Shown here: one piece after another, positions 1 to 8,994 of the stretch
Numbering within the stretch: the stretch's first letter is position 1
How the letters are laid out: the number at the start of each line of letters is the position of its first letter
DNA from: Azospirillum brasilense
GTDB taxonomy: Bacteria > Pseudomonadota > Alphaproteobacteria > Azospirillales > Azospirillaceae
Direction: 5' to 3'
Assembly (NCBI RefSeq): GCF_007827795.1
Contig: NZ_VITI01000005.1
Coordinates: forward strand, 186,001-250,000
DNA: 64,000 nt
Notes under the pieces: model-generated
Told to the model about the DNA's origin: nothing
The model's input: the letters and a program-made list of their open reading frames with translations, nothing else
Database searches by the model: none
Made by a program: the position numbers and the translations under genes

Positions 1-1
1 G

Positions 2-430
2 GTGGCGGCGGCGGCCACCTACAAGACACCGCTGATCGTCATCGACTTCGGCACCGCGACGACCTTCGACGTGGTGGACCGCGACGGCAACTACCGCGGC
101 GGCGTCATCGCTCCCGGTCTGAACCTGTCGCTGGAAGCGCTGCAGATGGCGGCGAGCAAGCTGCCCCGCGTGGAGATCCAGCAGCCGGGCCACGTCATCG
201 GCACCAACACCGTTGAATGCATGCAGTCCGGTGTCTTCTGGGGCTATGTCGGCCTGATCGAAGGGTTGGTCAACCGCATCCGGGCGGAGTACGGCGAGCC
301 GATGACGGTCGTCGCGACCGGAGGGCTGGGTGTGCTTTTCGCCAAGGCAACCCATGTAATCGAACACACCGACGGCGAACTCACGCTGCGCGGCCTCCTC
401 CTGATCCACAAGCGCAACACGGCCCAATGA
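2..430 (+). CDS. coaX: Type III pantothenate kinase, C-terminal part (5' end outside window)
   Basis: This enzyme phosphorylates pantothenate with ATP, the first step of coenzyme A synthesis, in the cytosol. The visible 142 residues carry the second half of the ASKHA-type fold: [11 protein letters not shown] near the start, [15 protein letters not shown] around residues 38-52, [16 protein letters not shown] around 67-82 and VVATGGLG near 103. Family members have about 255-260 residues, so roughly 115 are missing before the window edge, and the GTG at position 2 is simply an internal codon. The stop overlaps the next start in an ATGA junction, so coaX and the RNase J gene are probably translationally coupled, as in many alphaproteobacteria downstream of nuo and birA. 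Confidence 0.93.
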   Translation: MAAAATYKTPLIVIDFGTATTFDVVDRDGNYRGGVIAPGLNLSLEALQMAASKLPRVEIQQPGHVIGTNTVECMQSGVFWGYVGLIEGLVNRIRAEYGEPMTVVATGGLGVLFAKATHVIEHTDGELTLRGLLLIHKRNTAQ

Positions 431-2145
431 CCCAACCCGACTCCGCTCCCTCCGTCCACCCGGTCGAGGGAGACGGCGACCTGTTCGCTCCCGAGGACGA
501 TGCGCTCTACTTCCTGCCGCTGGGCGGTTCGGGCGAGATCGGCATGAACCTCAACCTCTACGGCCATCGCGGCAAGTGGTTGATGGTGGATCTCGGCATC
601 TCCTTCGCGGACGACACGATGCCGGGGCTGGACGTGATCATGCCGGACCCCGCCTTCATCGCGGAGCGCCGGCACGACCTCGTGGGCATCGTGGTGACGC
701 ACGCGCATGAGGATCACCTCGGGGCCATCCAATATCTGTGGCCGCAGCTCCGCGTTCCCGTCTACTGCACGCCCTTCACCGCCGCCGTCCTGCGCGCCAA
801 GCTGCACGAGCGCGGGCTGTCCGGGGTGGTGCCGGTCCATGAGGTGGCGCTGGGCAGCACCATCGAGGTCGGCCCCTTTTCCGTCGAGTATGTGACGGTC
901 ACCCACTCCATCCCCGAGCCGAACGCCCTGGCGATCCGCACCGCCGCCGGCACCGTGCTGCACACCGGCGACTGGAAGCTCGACCCCGAACCGCTGGTCG
1001 GGAAGGCCGCCGACGAGGAGCGGCTGCGCGCCATCGGCGACGAGGGTGTGCTGGCGCTGGTCGGCGACAGCACCAACGCGCTGGTGCCCGGCAGCTCCGG
1101 GTCGGAAGCGGGCGTGCGCAAGACGCTGACCGAACTGATCGGGCAGTTTCCGGACGTGCGCGTCGCGGTGAGCTGCTTCGCCACCAACGTTGCGCGGCTG
1201 GAGAGCATCGCCCATGCCGCGGCGGCGCACGGGCGCCACGTCGCCCTGGTCGGACGCTCGATGTGGCGCATCAACGAAGCGGCGCGCTCCAACGGTTACC
1301 TCGCCGATGTGCCGGCCTTCCTGACCGAGCATGACGCCAACTACGTGCCGCGCGACAAGCTGGTGCTGGCCTGCACGGGCAGCCAAGGGGAGCCGCGTTC
1401 GGCGCTCGCCCGCATCGCGTCGGACGATCATCCCCAGGTGTCGCTGCAGCGCGGCGACGTGGTGGTCTTCTCCTCCCGCGAGATTCCGGGGAACGAGCGG
1501 GCGATCGGCCGCATGCAGAACCTGCTGGTCGGGCAGGGCATCCGCATCGTCACCGCCGACGAGGCGCCGGTCCATGTGTCCGGCCATCCGGCGCAGGACG
1601 AGCTGGTCCGCATGTATCAGTGGGTGCGCCCGCGCATCGCCGTGCCGGTCCACGGCGAGCAGCGCCACCAGCTGGAGCACGCCAAGCTGGCCCGCGCCTG
1701 CCAAGTGCCGGAGGCGCTGGTCCCCGGCAACGGTGACCTGATCCGGCTGGGACCCGACGCGCCGCCGCGGGTGGTGGCCCAGGTCCGCTCCGGCCGTATG
1801 GCGCTGGATGGAAAGCGGCTGATTCCGCTGGACACCGGGCTGATGCGAGCGCGCCACCGGATGGTCCACAACGGCGCCGCCGTCGTCACGCTGGTGATGA
1901 ACGGCAAGGGCGAGCTGGTGACCGCGCCGCAGATCGCGGTGATGGGGCTGCTGGACGACTCGGCGGACCGCGACATGCTGCTCGACGTGGTGGACGCGGT
2001 GCGCGAAGCCGTCGCCGAGATGCCGAAGTCGGCCCGCGCCGACGATGAGCAGGTGCGCGCCGCCGCCCGGATCGCCGTCCGCCGCTGCTTCAACGCGACG
2101 CACGGCAAGAAGCCGGTGACCGACGTGCATCTCGTTCGTGTATAA
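427..2145 (+). CDS. rnj: Ribonuclease J
   Basis: RNase J is a metallo-beta-lactamase/beta-CASP ribonuclease with 5'-3' exonuclease and endonuclease activity in RNA processing and decay. The 572-residue protein has the metal-binding motif [10 protein letters not shown] (H92, H94, D96, H97), a second histidine region [18 protein letters not shown], the beta-[17 protein letters not shown] stretch and SGHPAQDEL near residue 385. The ATG at 427 is chosen because it overlaps the coaX stop; a longer in-frame reading upstream lies inside coaX and is not supported. Length and motifs match full-length alphaproteobacterial RNase J. The next gene begins 33 nt downstream. Confidence 0.95.
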   Translation: MTQPDSAPSVHPVEGDGDLFAPEDDALYFLPLGGSGEIGMNLNLYGHRGKWLMVDLGISFADDTMPGLDVIMPDPAFIAERRHDLVGIVVTHAHEDHLGAIQYLWPQLRVPVYCTPFTAAVLRAKLHERGLSGVVPVHEVALGSTIEVGPFSVEYVTVTHSIPEPNALAIRTAAGTVLHTGDWKLDPEPLVGKAADEERLRAIGDEGVLALVGDSTNALVPGSSGSEAGVRKTLTELIGQFPDVRVAVSCFATNVARLESIAHAAAAHGRHVALVGRSMWRINEAARSNGYLADVPAFLTEHDANYVPRDKLVLACTGSQGEPRSALARIASDDHPQVSLQRGDVVVFSSREIPGNERAIGRMQNLLVGQGIRIVTADEAPVHVSGHPAQDELVRMYQWVRPRIAVPVHGEQRHQLEHAKLARACQVPEALVPGNGDLIRLGPDAPPRVVAQVRSGRMALDGKRLIPLDTGLMRARHRMVHNGAAVVTLVMNGKGELVTAPQIAVMGLLDDSADRDMLLDVVDAVREAVAEMPKSARADDEQVRAAARIAVRRCFNATHGKKPVTDVHLVRV

Positions 2146-2178
2146 GCGTTTCCGACTTTACGCCATTCGGGAGGACCC

Positions 2179-2583
2179 ATGATCGGGAAGCTGAACCACG
2201 TCGCCATCGTCGTGCCGGATCTGACGGCGGCGACGGCGCTCTACCGCGACACGCTGGGCGCCGCGGTGTCCCAGCCGGTGGACCTGCCGCCGCACGGCGT
2301 CACCGTCGTCTTCGTCACACTGCCCAACACGAAGATCGAGCTGCTCCATCCCTTCGGCGAGACATCGCCGATCGCCGGCTTCCTGAAGAAGAATCCGTCT
2401 GGAGGCATCCATCACATCTGCTACGAGGTGGACGACATCCTGGCCGCCCGCGACCGGCTGAAGGCGCAGGGCGCCCGCGTGCTGGGCGACGGCGAGCCGA
2501 AGATCGGGGCCCACGACAAGCCGGTTCTGTTCCTGCACCCCAAGGACTTCTGTGGGACCTTGGTCGAGCTGGAGCAGGCCTAG
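2179..2583 (+). CDS. mce: Methylmalonyl-CoA epimerase
   Basis: This 134-residue vicinal-oxygen-chelate protein interconverts (2R)- and (2S)-methylmalonyl-CoA, linking propionyl-CoA catabolism to succinyl-CoA through the B12-dependent mutase. Visible signatures are LNHVAIVVPDL at the N-terminus, the paired motif GGIHHICYEV near residue 75 and LVELEQA at the C-terminus, which supply the His and Glu metal ligands of the family. A GGGAGGA Shine-Dalgarno lies just before the ATG. The position between rnj and a DUF1467 gene is a conserved alphaproteobacterial arrangement. No methylmalonyl-CoA mutase or propionyl-CoA carboxylase gene is in the window. Confidence 0.93.
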   Translation: MIGKLNHVAIVVPDLTAATALYRDTLGAAVSQPVDLPPHGVTVVFVTLPNTKIELLHPFGETSPIAGFLKKNPSGGIHHICYEVDDILAARDRLKAQGARVLGDGEPKIGAHDKPVLFLHPKDFCGTLVELEQA

Positions 2584-2601
2584 GCCGAAGGGAGGCATGC
2601 C

Positions 2602-2850
2602 ATGGGCTGGGTGACGGGCATCAGCGTCTATGTGGTCGTCTGGTGGGTGGTGCTGTTCGCGGTGCTGCCCTGGGGCGTGCGCACCCCGGCCCGGCCCGAG
2701 CGGGGCATGGCGAGCAGCGCGCCCGAACGCCCGCGCATCCTCCTGAAGTTCGCCGCCACGACGCTGGTCGCGGCGGTGGTCTGGCTGGTCATCTTCGCCA
2801 TCGTGCAATCGGACCTGATTTCCTTCCGCGAGATGGCCAAGCCGCACTGA
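2602..2850 (+). CDS. DUF1467 family small membrane protein
   Basis: This 82-residue protein has two predicted transmembrane helices, about residues 4-27 (rich in V, W and L) and 51-70, joined by a short basic hydrophilic loop containing TPARPERG. It resembles the DUF1467 family, found almost only in alphaproteobacteria and usually encoded directly after mce and before proS. The function is unknown. A GGGAGG Shine-Dalgarno precedes the ATG, and the gap to mce is 18 nt, so it is probably cotranscribed. Here, unusually, three further genes separate it from proS. Confidence 0.85.
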   Translation: MGWVTGISVYVVVWWVVLFAVLPWGVRTPARPERGMASSAPERPRILLKFAATTLVAAVVWLVIFAIVQSDLISFREMAKPH

Positions 2851-2875
2851 TCCCACTCCCGGACGGAGCCTTCGC

Positions 2876-3475
2876 GTGAGCCTGACCTATTGCGACGCGG
2901 CGCCCGGCCACGCGCATCACGGCCCCTACCACGACACCGAGTACGGGTTTCCCAGCGCCGACGACCGGGTGTTGTTCGAACGGCTGATTCTGGAAATCAA
3001 TCAGGCGGGCCTGTCCTGGCTGACCATCCTGAAGAAGCGCGAGGCCTTCCGCGCCGCCTTCGATGGTTTCGACATCGACCGCGTCGCCGCCTATGGCGAG
3101 GCGGAGCGGGAACGGCTGCTCGCCGATCCGGGCATCATCCGCAATCGGCTGAAGGTCGACGCCGCCATCGAGAACGCGCGGCGGATCATCGCCCTGCGCG
3201 CTTCACACGGGTCCTTCGACGGCTGGCTGCGCGCTCATCATCCCTTGAGCAAGGCGGATTGGGTCCGGCTGTTCAAGCGCACCTTCCGCTTCACCGGCGG
3301 CGAGATCACCGGCGAGTTTCTGATGAGTCTCGGCTATCTGCCGGGCGCGCATCAGGCCCACTGCCCGGTCTGGTCCGACGTCGCCGCTCTCGATCCGCCC
3401 TGGATGGCCGCCGTTCGGCAGGGGTTTGCAGGATATGACGCCCACAAATCAGGCATATCGCAGCCTATGGCGTAA
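2876..3475 (+). CDS. tag: DNA-3-methyladenine glycosylase I
   Basis: Tag excises 3-methyladenine from alkylated DNA to start base-excision repair. The 199-residue protein shows the family hallmarks: YCDAAPGH at the N-terminus (zinc Cys and His), YHDTEYGFPSADDRVLFERL, INQAGLSWLTILKKREAFR and the C-terminal HQAHCPVW supplying the second zinc His and Cys. The GTG start at 2876 is supported by GGACGGAG seven nucleotides upstream and by the conserved N-terminal SLTYC placement. It follows the DUF1467 gene by 25 nt on the same strand, so it may be read from the same transcript. About 165 nt downstream lies an intrinsic terminator. Confidence 0.95.
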   Translation: MSLTYCDAAPGHAHHGPYHDTEYGFPSADDRVLFERLILEINQAGLSWLTILKKREAFRAAFDGFDIDRVAAYGEAERERLLADPGIIRNRLKVDAAIENARRIIALRASHGSFDGWLRAHHPLSKADWVRLFKRTFRFTGGEITGEFLMSLGYLPGAHQAHCPVWSDVAALDPPWMAAVRQGFAGYDAHKSGISQPMA

Positions 3476-3641
3476 TCAACCGCCTATGTCTTGGGCGAAT
3501 TCTGCGAATTCTTCGCTGACGACTTGCGTTAGTCCAGATTCCGTCTTGTCATCGGGTGGTGCCGGGTTCAATGTACTTTGTGTGACGAGAGGGGTTCTTC
3601 CCTCTTTTCCGACGCCTGGTGGCGATTCCTCCCTAAACCTC

Positions 3642-3675
3642 GGGCCGCGCCGCGATCGCCGCGCGGTCCTTTTTT
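3642..3675 (+). terminator. Intrinsic terminator in the 411-nt gap after tag
   Basis: A 9-bp GC stem (GGGCCGCGC with GCGCGGTCC, one G-U pair) closes a 10-nt loop and is followed by six T residues. The surrounding gap 3476-3886 holds no convincing ORF. It also contains a smaller hairpin at 3588-3605 (AGAGGG/CCCTCT) followed by TTTT, and a TATAGC hexamer at 3768-3773 that could be a -10 element for the next gene, without a clear -35. The terminator lies about 165 nt after the tag stop, farther than usual, which leaves room for a small RNA ending here. Confidence 0.75.
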
Positions 3676-3886
3676 CGTCCCGGTCCGCTCACGATGCCGG
3701 CGCGCGTTCGTCCGTAGGCCGACGGAACGTTGTGCTTCGGTACAGAATGAATTAACCCTTTATCGGCTATAGCTGATCCACTGTGCAGGAAGCGGGCGAG
3801 CGTCCGTTCCGACTTTGGATTCAAGCGCGTCGGCATTCGCAGCCGGGATTGCGACCGTCAGCGGGGAGAACGATGTCGAGGCGCCG

Positions 3887-4768
3887 ATGACCGCGGGTGA
3901 TAACGAGAAATTCGAGCAGTTCGCGGCCATTCTGACCACCGAACTGCTCGACCGCACTCGCAAGAGTCTTGAACTGCTGACCCCCGAAGAGCAGCCGGCG
4001 GCCAAGCTCCCCTTTGCCCTGACCCCGTCCTTCCAGGAAATCTACGCCGAACTGGTGCGCGTCGGGATCTTCCCGGTGCTGCTCAGCCGCCGCCCGGTGC
4101 GGGCCATCGTCGGCGACGTCGATTGGCCGCGCGATGGGCGCGACTATCTCCTGACCGTTCTCGACGACCGCTCCAACGCCGTCTTCACCGCCTGGGACTA
4201 CGCCTGGGATGCGCTGTGGGACGAGCGGAAGGTGGGGGCGGACAGCGGGGCGTCGGCGCCGGCCAAGAAGAAGGGCTTTTTCGCATCCCTGTTCGGCAGG
4301 AAGGCCAAGCCGGAGACGAAGACCGCCGAGCAAAGCGGGGAGGGGGACGTCATGGCGGGCCTCTACACCATGCTGAACGAGCAGGCGGAGCGGCGCGGTT
4401 ACCTGCCGCTGTTCCATGACGACATCAAGGTGCTGAAGGGTCTGGTCCGCGTGAAGCCGGCGCGCATCTTCAAGGCCTGGAAGGAGATCAACCAGTACCA
4501 TCACCAGGAATTCTACCTGTCGGGCCAGGACCAGGCCAAACCGGGGGTAACCTCGGAATGCCTGCAGAAATGGCATTACAACCTGCCGGACCGGATCGGC
4601 GAATTCCTGGTTCTGAAGGCGGCCGTGGATATGGAATTCGTGAACAAGCCCTTCCTCGGCAAGTATATCCGGCAGTCGGCCCGCACCCAGGAGGAGGCCG
4701 AGAAGGGCATGCCCTATCTCGCCACCTATTGGAAATCCATGAACCAGTCCGCCGCCGCCCAAGGCTGA
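3887..4768 (+). CDS. Protein of unknown function, 293 residues
   Basis: I do not recognise this protein. It has no signal peptide and no transmembrane segment. The first about 100 residues look globular and contain ELLDRTRKSLELLTPEEQP and GIFPVLLSRRPVRAIVGDVD; a low-complexity linker around residues 125-155 is rich in K, A and G (KKKGFFASLFGRKAKPE); the C-terminal about 130 residues are again globular, with many Trp and Tyr residues (RIFKAWKEINQYHHQEFYL, QKWHYNLPDRIGEFLVLKAA). The frame stays open upstream to a TTG at 3815, but the ATG at 3887 gives a cleaner N-terminus. The linker suggests two domains. The next gene follows after 8 nt, so the two may share a transcript. Confidence 0.75.
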   Translation: MTAGDNEKFEQFAAILTTELLDRTRKSLELLTPEEQPAAKLPFALTPSFQEIYAELVRVGIFPVLLSRRPVRAIVGDVDWPRDGRDYLLTVLDDRSNAVFTAWDYAWDALWDERKVGADSGASAPAKKKGFFASLFGRKAKPETKTAEQSGEGDVMAGLYTMLNEQAERRGYLPLFHDDIKVLKGLVRVKPARIFKAWKEINQYHHQEFYLSGQDQAKPGVTSECLQKWHYNLPDRIGEFLVLKAAVDMEFVNKPFLGKYIRQSARTQEEAEKGMPYLATYWKSMNQSAAAQG

Positions 4769-4776
4769 GGTCGTCC

Positions 4777-5178
4777 ATGATGCACCGCTCCGCCCTGTTG
4801 CTCGCCGCCACCCTGTCGGCGCTTTCCGGCGGGGCCGCGGCACAGCCGATCGACCTGTCGGCCTGCCAATTCCTGACGGCGCATCGCCCGGCGGCGGGGG
4901 TGGACCACACGCCGGGCGTGGACGTGAACGGCAAGGCGGTGGCCCCCGCCGACCTGCCGGGTTCGGCCGGCGCCGCGCCTCCGCTGGAGCGGTTCGACAT
5001 CCCGGTGACCGTGGATTTCGCGCGCCGCATGGGCTTCCCGGTGCCGCAGGGTGGGGCGGCGCCGGGCGTCGAGGTCGGCTATCTGACCTGGTACGCCAAC
5101 CGGCTCTACTTCAATGGCCAGCCCATCGGCGCGCCGAGCGAGGCGGAGGTCTACGCCTATTGCCGCACCGTCCGATAG
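4777..5178 (+). CDS. Small secreted protein of unknown function
   Basis: This 133-residue protein starts with a clear Sec signal peptide (MMHRSALLLAATLSALSGG, likely cut after AAAQ), giving a mature periplasmic protein of about 110 residues with only two cysteines (SACQF near the N-terminus, YAYCRTVR at the C-terminus), which could form a disulfide. I recognise no domain. Two adjacent ATG codons (4777 and 4780) are possible starts. It lies 8 nt after the unknown 293-residue gene, so cotranscription is likely, but the predicted compartments differ. It is followed by about 120 nt before proS. Confidence 0.75.
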   Translation: MMHRSALLLAATLSALSGGAAAQPIDLSACQFLTAHRPAAGVDHTPGVDVNGKAVAPADLPGSAGAAPPLERFDIPVTVDFARRMGFPVPQGGAAPGVEVGYLTWYANRLYFNGQPIGAPSEAEVYAYCRTVR

Positions 5179-5302
5179 GCCGGTCCGCCCTTCGTTGCAC
5201 GCCGTGACGATGGACAAGCGCGCGGTGGCTTCCTAAAGTCCCTGTCCCTGTTGCGGCCCGGCGCACCGCCGGACGAATCACCTCGAAACCGAGAGCAGAG
5301 CC

Positions 5303-6616
5303 ATGCGGCTGTCCACCTTCTTCCTGCCGACCCTCAAGGAGACCCCGACCGAGGCGCAGATCGTCTCGCACCGCCTGATGCTGCGGGCCGGGATGATCCG
5401 CCAGACCAGCGCCGGCATCTACGCCTGGCTGCCGCTGGGCCACCGGGTCCTGAAGAAGATCGAGCAGATCGTCCGCGAGGAGCAGGACGCCGCCGGCGCC
5501 CAGGAACTGCTGATGCCGACCATCCAGTCGGCGGAGCTGTGGAAGGAAAGCGGCCGCTACGACGATTACGGCAAGGAGATGCTGCGCATCACCGACCGTC
5601 ACGACCGCGAGATGCTGTTCGGCCCGACGAACGAGGAGATGATCACCGACATTTTCCGCGCCTTCGTGAAGAGCTACCGCCAGCTTCCGCTGAACCTCTA
5701 CCACATCCAGTGGAAGTTCCGGGACGAGATCCGCCCCCGTTTCGGCGTGATGCGCGGGCGCGAGTTCCTGATGAAGGACGCCTACAGCTTCGACATCGAC
5801 CCGGCCAGCGCCCGACGCTCGTACCAGAAGATGTTCCTGGCCTATCTGCGCACCTTCGCCCGCATGGGTCTGAAGGCGATCCCGATGCGCGCCGACACCG
5901 GCCCCATCGGCGGCGACCTGAGCCACGAGTTCATCATCCTGGCCGAGACCGGCGAGAGCGGCGTCTTCTGCCACAAGGACTGGCTGACCCTCGACGTGCT
6001 GCAGAACGCGCCGGGCTTCGACGACGATCTCCAGCCCTTCTTCGACACCTACACCTCGATCTACGCGGCGACCGACGAGAAGCACGAGCCGGGCAACTGC
6101 CCGGTTGCGGAGTCGGATCTGGTCTCGGCCCGCGGCATCGAGGTCGGCCACATCTTCAACTTCGGCACCAAATACTCGAAGCCGATGAACGCCGTCGTCG
6201 CCGGTCCGGGCGGCGAGCCGGTTCCGGTCGAGATGGGGTCCTACGGCATCGGCGTGTCGCGCCTGATGGGCGCCATCATCGAGGCCAGCCACGACGACAA
6301 CGGCATCATCTGGCCGGACGCCGTGGCGCCCTTCAACGTCGGCCTCGTCAACCTGAAGGTCGGCGACGCGGACACCGACCGCGTCTGCCAGGAGCTGTAC
6401 TACAAGCTCCGCGCCAACGGGATGGAGGTGCTGTACGACGACCGCGACGAGCGTCCGGGCGTGAAGTTCGCCGATATGGACCTGATCGGCCTGCCCTGGC
6501 AGCTCGTCGTCGGGCCGCGCGGCCTGAAGAACGGCGTGGTCGAGCTGAAGCGCCGTGCCACCGGCGAGAAGCAGGAGCTGTCGGTGGAAAGCGCGCTGGA
6601 GAAGCTCTCGGCGTAA
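5303..6616 (+). CDS. proS: Prolyl-tRNA synthetase (short alphaproteobacterial type)
   Basis: This class II synthetase charges tRNA-Pro with proline. At 437 residues it matches the short ProRS form that lacks the editing INS domain of the about 570-residue E. coli enzyme. Motifs include the N-terminal [26 protein letters not shown] [13 protein letters not shown] near residue 34, motif 2 in [21 protein letters not shown] near residue 145 (here quoted in pieces: [20 protein letters not shown]) and motif 3 [11 protein letters not shown] near residue 313. The C-terminal anticodon domain covers about 340-437. The ATG start matches the family N-terminus. Confidence 0.96.
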   Translation: MRLSTFFLPTLKETPTEAQIVSHRLMLRAGMIRQTSAGIYAWLPLGHRVLKKIEQIVREEQDAAGAQELLMPTIQSAELWKESGRYDDYGKEMLRITDRHDREMLFGPTNEEMITDIFRAFVKSYRQLPLNLYHIQWKFRDEIRPRFGVMRGREFLMKDAYSFDIDPASARRSYQKMFLAYLRTFARMGLKAIPMRADTGPIGGDLSHEFIILAETGESGVFCHKDWLTLDVLQNAPGFDDDLQPFFDTYTSIYAATDEKHEPGNCPVAESDLVSARGIEVGHIFNFGTKYSKPMNAVVAGPGGEPVPVEMGSYGIGVSRLMGAIIEASHDDNGIIWPDAVAPFNVGLVNLKVGDADTDRVCQELYYKLRANGMEVLYDDRDERPGVKFADMDLIGLPWQLVVGPRGLKNGVVELKRRATGEKQELSVESALEKLSA

Positions 6617-6670
6617 CACCGTGGGGCGGGGGAGTGGGCGTTGTAATCAAAGTTCGGCGTCTTGCCATTT

Positions 6671-6796
6671 AGCCCTCTCCCCTCTGGGGAGAGGGTGGCC
6701 CGGAGGGCCGGTGAGGGGGTTGCACTTTGGCCGAGCGTACCGACACGCACAACCCCCTCACCCTAACCCTCTCCCCGGAGGGGAGAGGGGATTTAG
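6671..6796. repeat. GC-rich inverted-repeat element
   Basis: Two arms of about 50 nt face each other around a 27-nt centre. Each arm also contains its own palindrome: CCCTCTCCCC/GGGGAGAGGG on the left, CTCTCCCC/GGGGAGAG on the right. The right arm is the reverse complement of the left except that it lacks a short internal GGCCC/GGGCC piece. The element lies in the 322-nt proS-lolC gap. It looks like the REP/MITE-like intergenic palindromes common in GC-rich proteobacteria. No transposase is nearby and no other copy was noticed in this window. Confidence 0.8.
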
Positions 6797-6860
6797 GAAG
6801 GGGAGCGGGCGCCTTGGAAGGTCGCCCTTTTCCTGCCACGGTTAAGCACTTATGTTGCGG

Positions 6861-6898
6861 GGCGGCGGACTGGTTGCGGTCCGCCGCCTTTGCTTTTT
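6861..6898 (+). terminator. Intrinsic terminator 40 nt before lolC
   Basis: A perfect 10-bp stem (GGCGGCGGAC with GTCCGCCGCC) with an 8-nt loop is followed by TTTGCTTTTT. It would end proS transcripts. Only 40 nt remain before the lolC ATG, which is too short for an ordinary promoter with leader, so either a promoter overlaps the hairpin or lolCD depends on read-through. Confidence 0.8.
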
Positions 6899-6938
6899 CC
6901 GGGCCTCCGTCGCCCGACTTTCGCTCATCGGGAGCCGC

Positions 6939-8186
6939 ATGATCTTCTCCGCCTTCGAACGCATGGTCGCGATGCGCTATCTGCGGGCGCGCCGCCAGGA
7001 AGGGTTCATCTCGGTCATCGCGGGTTTCTCGCTGCTGGGCATCGCGCTCGGCGTGGCGACGCTCATCATCGTGATGTCGGTGATGAACGGCTTCCGGGCG
7101 GAGCTTCTGGGCCGCGTGCTCGGCCTGAACGGCCATCTGAACGTCTACAGCGCGCGCGGCGGCACCTTGCCCGACTACGACCCGCTGGTGCAGCGCCTCC
7201 AGGGCGTGCCCGGCGTCGTCGGGGTGACGCCGACGGTGGAAGGGCAAGCGCTGGTGTCGGTGCGCGGGGTCGCTTCCGGCGCGGTTGTGCGCGGCGTGCG
7301 GCCGGAGGATTTCCGGGTGCGTCCGACGCTGTCCCGCAACATCGTGCGCGGCACGGTGGAGGCCTTCGGCGAGGACAACATCGCCATCGGCATCCGCATG
7401 GCGCAGCGGCTGGGGCTGGCGGTCGGCGACCAGATGACCCTGATCGCGCCGCAGGGCAACGTCACCGCCTTCGGCACCGTGCCGCGGATGCGCAGCTTCA
7501 CCATCGGCGCCGTGTTCGACGTCGGCATGTTCGAATACGACAACAGCTTCATCTTCCTGCCCCTGCCGGAGGCGCAGGCCTTCTTCCGCACCGGCGAGGC
7601 GGTGACCTCGCTGGAGGTCTTCGTCAGCGACCCGACCCAGATCCGCGCGGCGCGCGACGCCATCCAGTCGGCGGTGGCCGGGGTGGGGCGGGTGGTCGAC
7701 TGGCAGCAGTCGAACGCCAGCTTCTTCACGGCGCTCCAGGTCGAGCGCAACGTGATGTTCCTGATCCTGTCGCTGATCATCACGGTGGCCGCCTTCAACA
7801 TCATCTCCAGCCTGATCATGCTGGTGAAGGACAAGGGACGGGACATCGCCATCCTGCGCACCATGGGCGCCACGCGCGGCATGATCATGCGCATCTTCTT
7901 CCTGTCCGGCGCCTCGGTGGGGGTGGCGGGGACGCTGCTGGGGGTGGCCCTGGGCGTGTCCTTCGCCCTGAACATCGAGACGATCCGCCAGGGCATCCAG
8001 GCGCTGACCGGCACCAACCTGTTCAACGCCGAGATCTATTTCCTGTCGCAGTTGCCGGCGAAGATCGACTGGTCGGAGGTGGTCCAGGTCACCCTGATGG
8101 CGCTGGGGCTGTCCTTCGCCGCCACCGTCTACCCGTCCTGGCGGGCGGCCCGTCTCGATCCGGTGGAGGCCCTGCGCTATGAGTGA
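6939..8186 (+). CDS. lolC: Lipoprotein-releasing ABC transporter permease (LolC/LolE family)
   Basis: This inner-membrane permease works with LolD to release outer-membrane lipoproteins from the inner membrane to the carrier LolA. The 415-residue protein has the MacB/FtsX-type layout: a first helix at about 23-48 after [17 protein letters not shown], a large periplasmic domain to about residue 265, then three helices, the last near [25 protein letters not shown] 6939 is preferred over upstream in-frame codons because it follows GGGAG and matches the family N-terminus. Only one permease gene is present, as in many alphaproteobacteria, where a LolF-like homodimer replaces LolC plus LolE. It overlaps lolD by 8 nt. 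Confidence 0.94.
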   Translation: MIFSAFERMVAMRYLRARRQEGFISVIAGFSLLGIALGVATLIIVMSVMNGFRAELLGRVLGLNGHLNVYSARGGTLPDYDPLVQRLQGVPGVVGVTPTVEGQALVSVRGVASGAVVRGVRPEDFRVRPTLSRNIVRGTVEAFGEDNIAIGIRMAQRLGLAVGDQMTLIAPQGNVTAFGTVPRMRSFTIGAVFDVGMFEYDNSFIFLPLPEAQAFFRTGEAVTSLEVFVSDPTQIRAARDAIQSAVAGVGRVVDWQQSNASFFTALQVERNVMFLILSLIITVAAFNIISSLIMLVKDKGRDIAILRTMGATRGMIMRIFFLSGASVGVAGTLLGVALGVSFALNIETIRQGIQALTGTNLFNAEIYFLSQLPAKIDWSEVVQVTLMALGLSFAATVYPSWRAARLDPVEALRYE

Positions 8187-8868
8187 GCCGATGCTGGAAC
8201 TGTCGGGGATCGTCCGCACCTTCGAGCAGGCGGGGACGGAGCTTCAGGTGCTGCGCGGGGCGGAGTTGACCGTCCATGCCGGGGAGCTGGTCGCTCTGGT
8301 CGGCCCCTCGGGCGCCGGCAAATCGACCCTGCTGCACATCGCCGGCCTGCTTGAGCGGCCGACCGCCGGCACCGTGCGAATCGCCGGGACCGACGTGTCG
8401 GCCCTGGACGATGGGAAGCGGACGGAGGTGCGCCGCCGCTCGGTCGGCTTCGTCTACCAGTTCCACCACCTGCTGCCGGAATTCTCCGCGCTGGAGAACA
8501 TCGTGCTGCCGCAGATGATCAACGGCGTGTCCAAGCGCACCGCCCGCGAGCGCGCCCTGGAACTGCTGCGCATGGTCGGGCTGGAGCCGCGCGCCGGCCA
8601 CCGTCCGGCCCGCCTGTCGGGCGGCGAGCAGCAGCGGGTCGCCATCGCCCGCGCTCTGGCCAACGGCCCCGGCCTGCTGATCGCCGACGAACCGACGGGC
8701 AACCTCGACCCGCACACGGCGGAGGGGGTCTTCGCCATGCTGACCTCCATCGTCCGGCAGGCCCGCGTCGGCGCCCTGATCGCCACCCACAACCTGGAGC
8801 TTGCGAACCGCATGGACCGGGTGCTGGAAATGAGCGATGGGGTCCTCGTCGAACACACGAGGGTTTGA
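8179..8868 (+). CDS. lolD: Lipoprotein-releasing ABC transporter ATPase
   Basis: LolD hydrolyses ATP to drive lipoprotein extraction by the adjacent permease. The 229-residue protein has a Walker A motif GPSGAGKS at residues 42-49, a Q-loop in [14 protein letters not shown], the signature [15 protein letters not shown] near 149, Walker [13 protein letters not shown] near 170 and the switch histidine in LIATHN. The start overlaps the end of lolC by 8 nt, so the pair is translationally coupled. Confidence 0.95.
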   Translation: MSEPMLELSGIVRTFEQAGTELQVLRGAELTVHAGELVALVGPSGAGKSTLLHIAGLLERPTAGTVRIAGTDVSALDDGKRTEVRRRSVGFVYQFHHLLPEFSALENIVLPQMINGVSKRTARERALELLRMVGLEPRAGHRPARLSGGEQQRVAIARALANGPGLLIADEPTGNLDPHTAEGVFAMLTSIVRQARVGALIATHNLELANRMDRVLEMSDGVLVEHTRV

Positions 8869-8994
8869 TCGGCTTCACGGCGCGGCCGCGCAACCGGCCA
8901 AACCGCGTAAGAGTGGCATCGCCGTTCGGCGGATTGGTGATCGGCGCGTCGTGGGGCAGACTTCGCGCAACCCAACAAGGAGGGACCGGAGTCC

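Noticed and set aside
244..2130. Long antisense frame across rnj
   Set aside because: Shadow of the RNase J gene with no domain, signal or ribosome-binding site.
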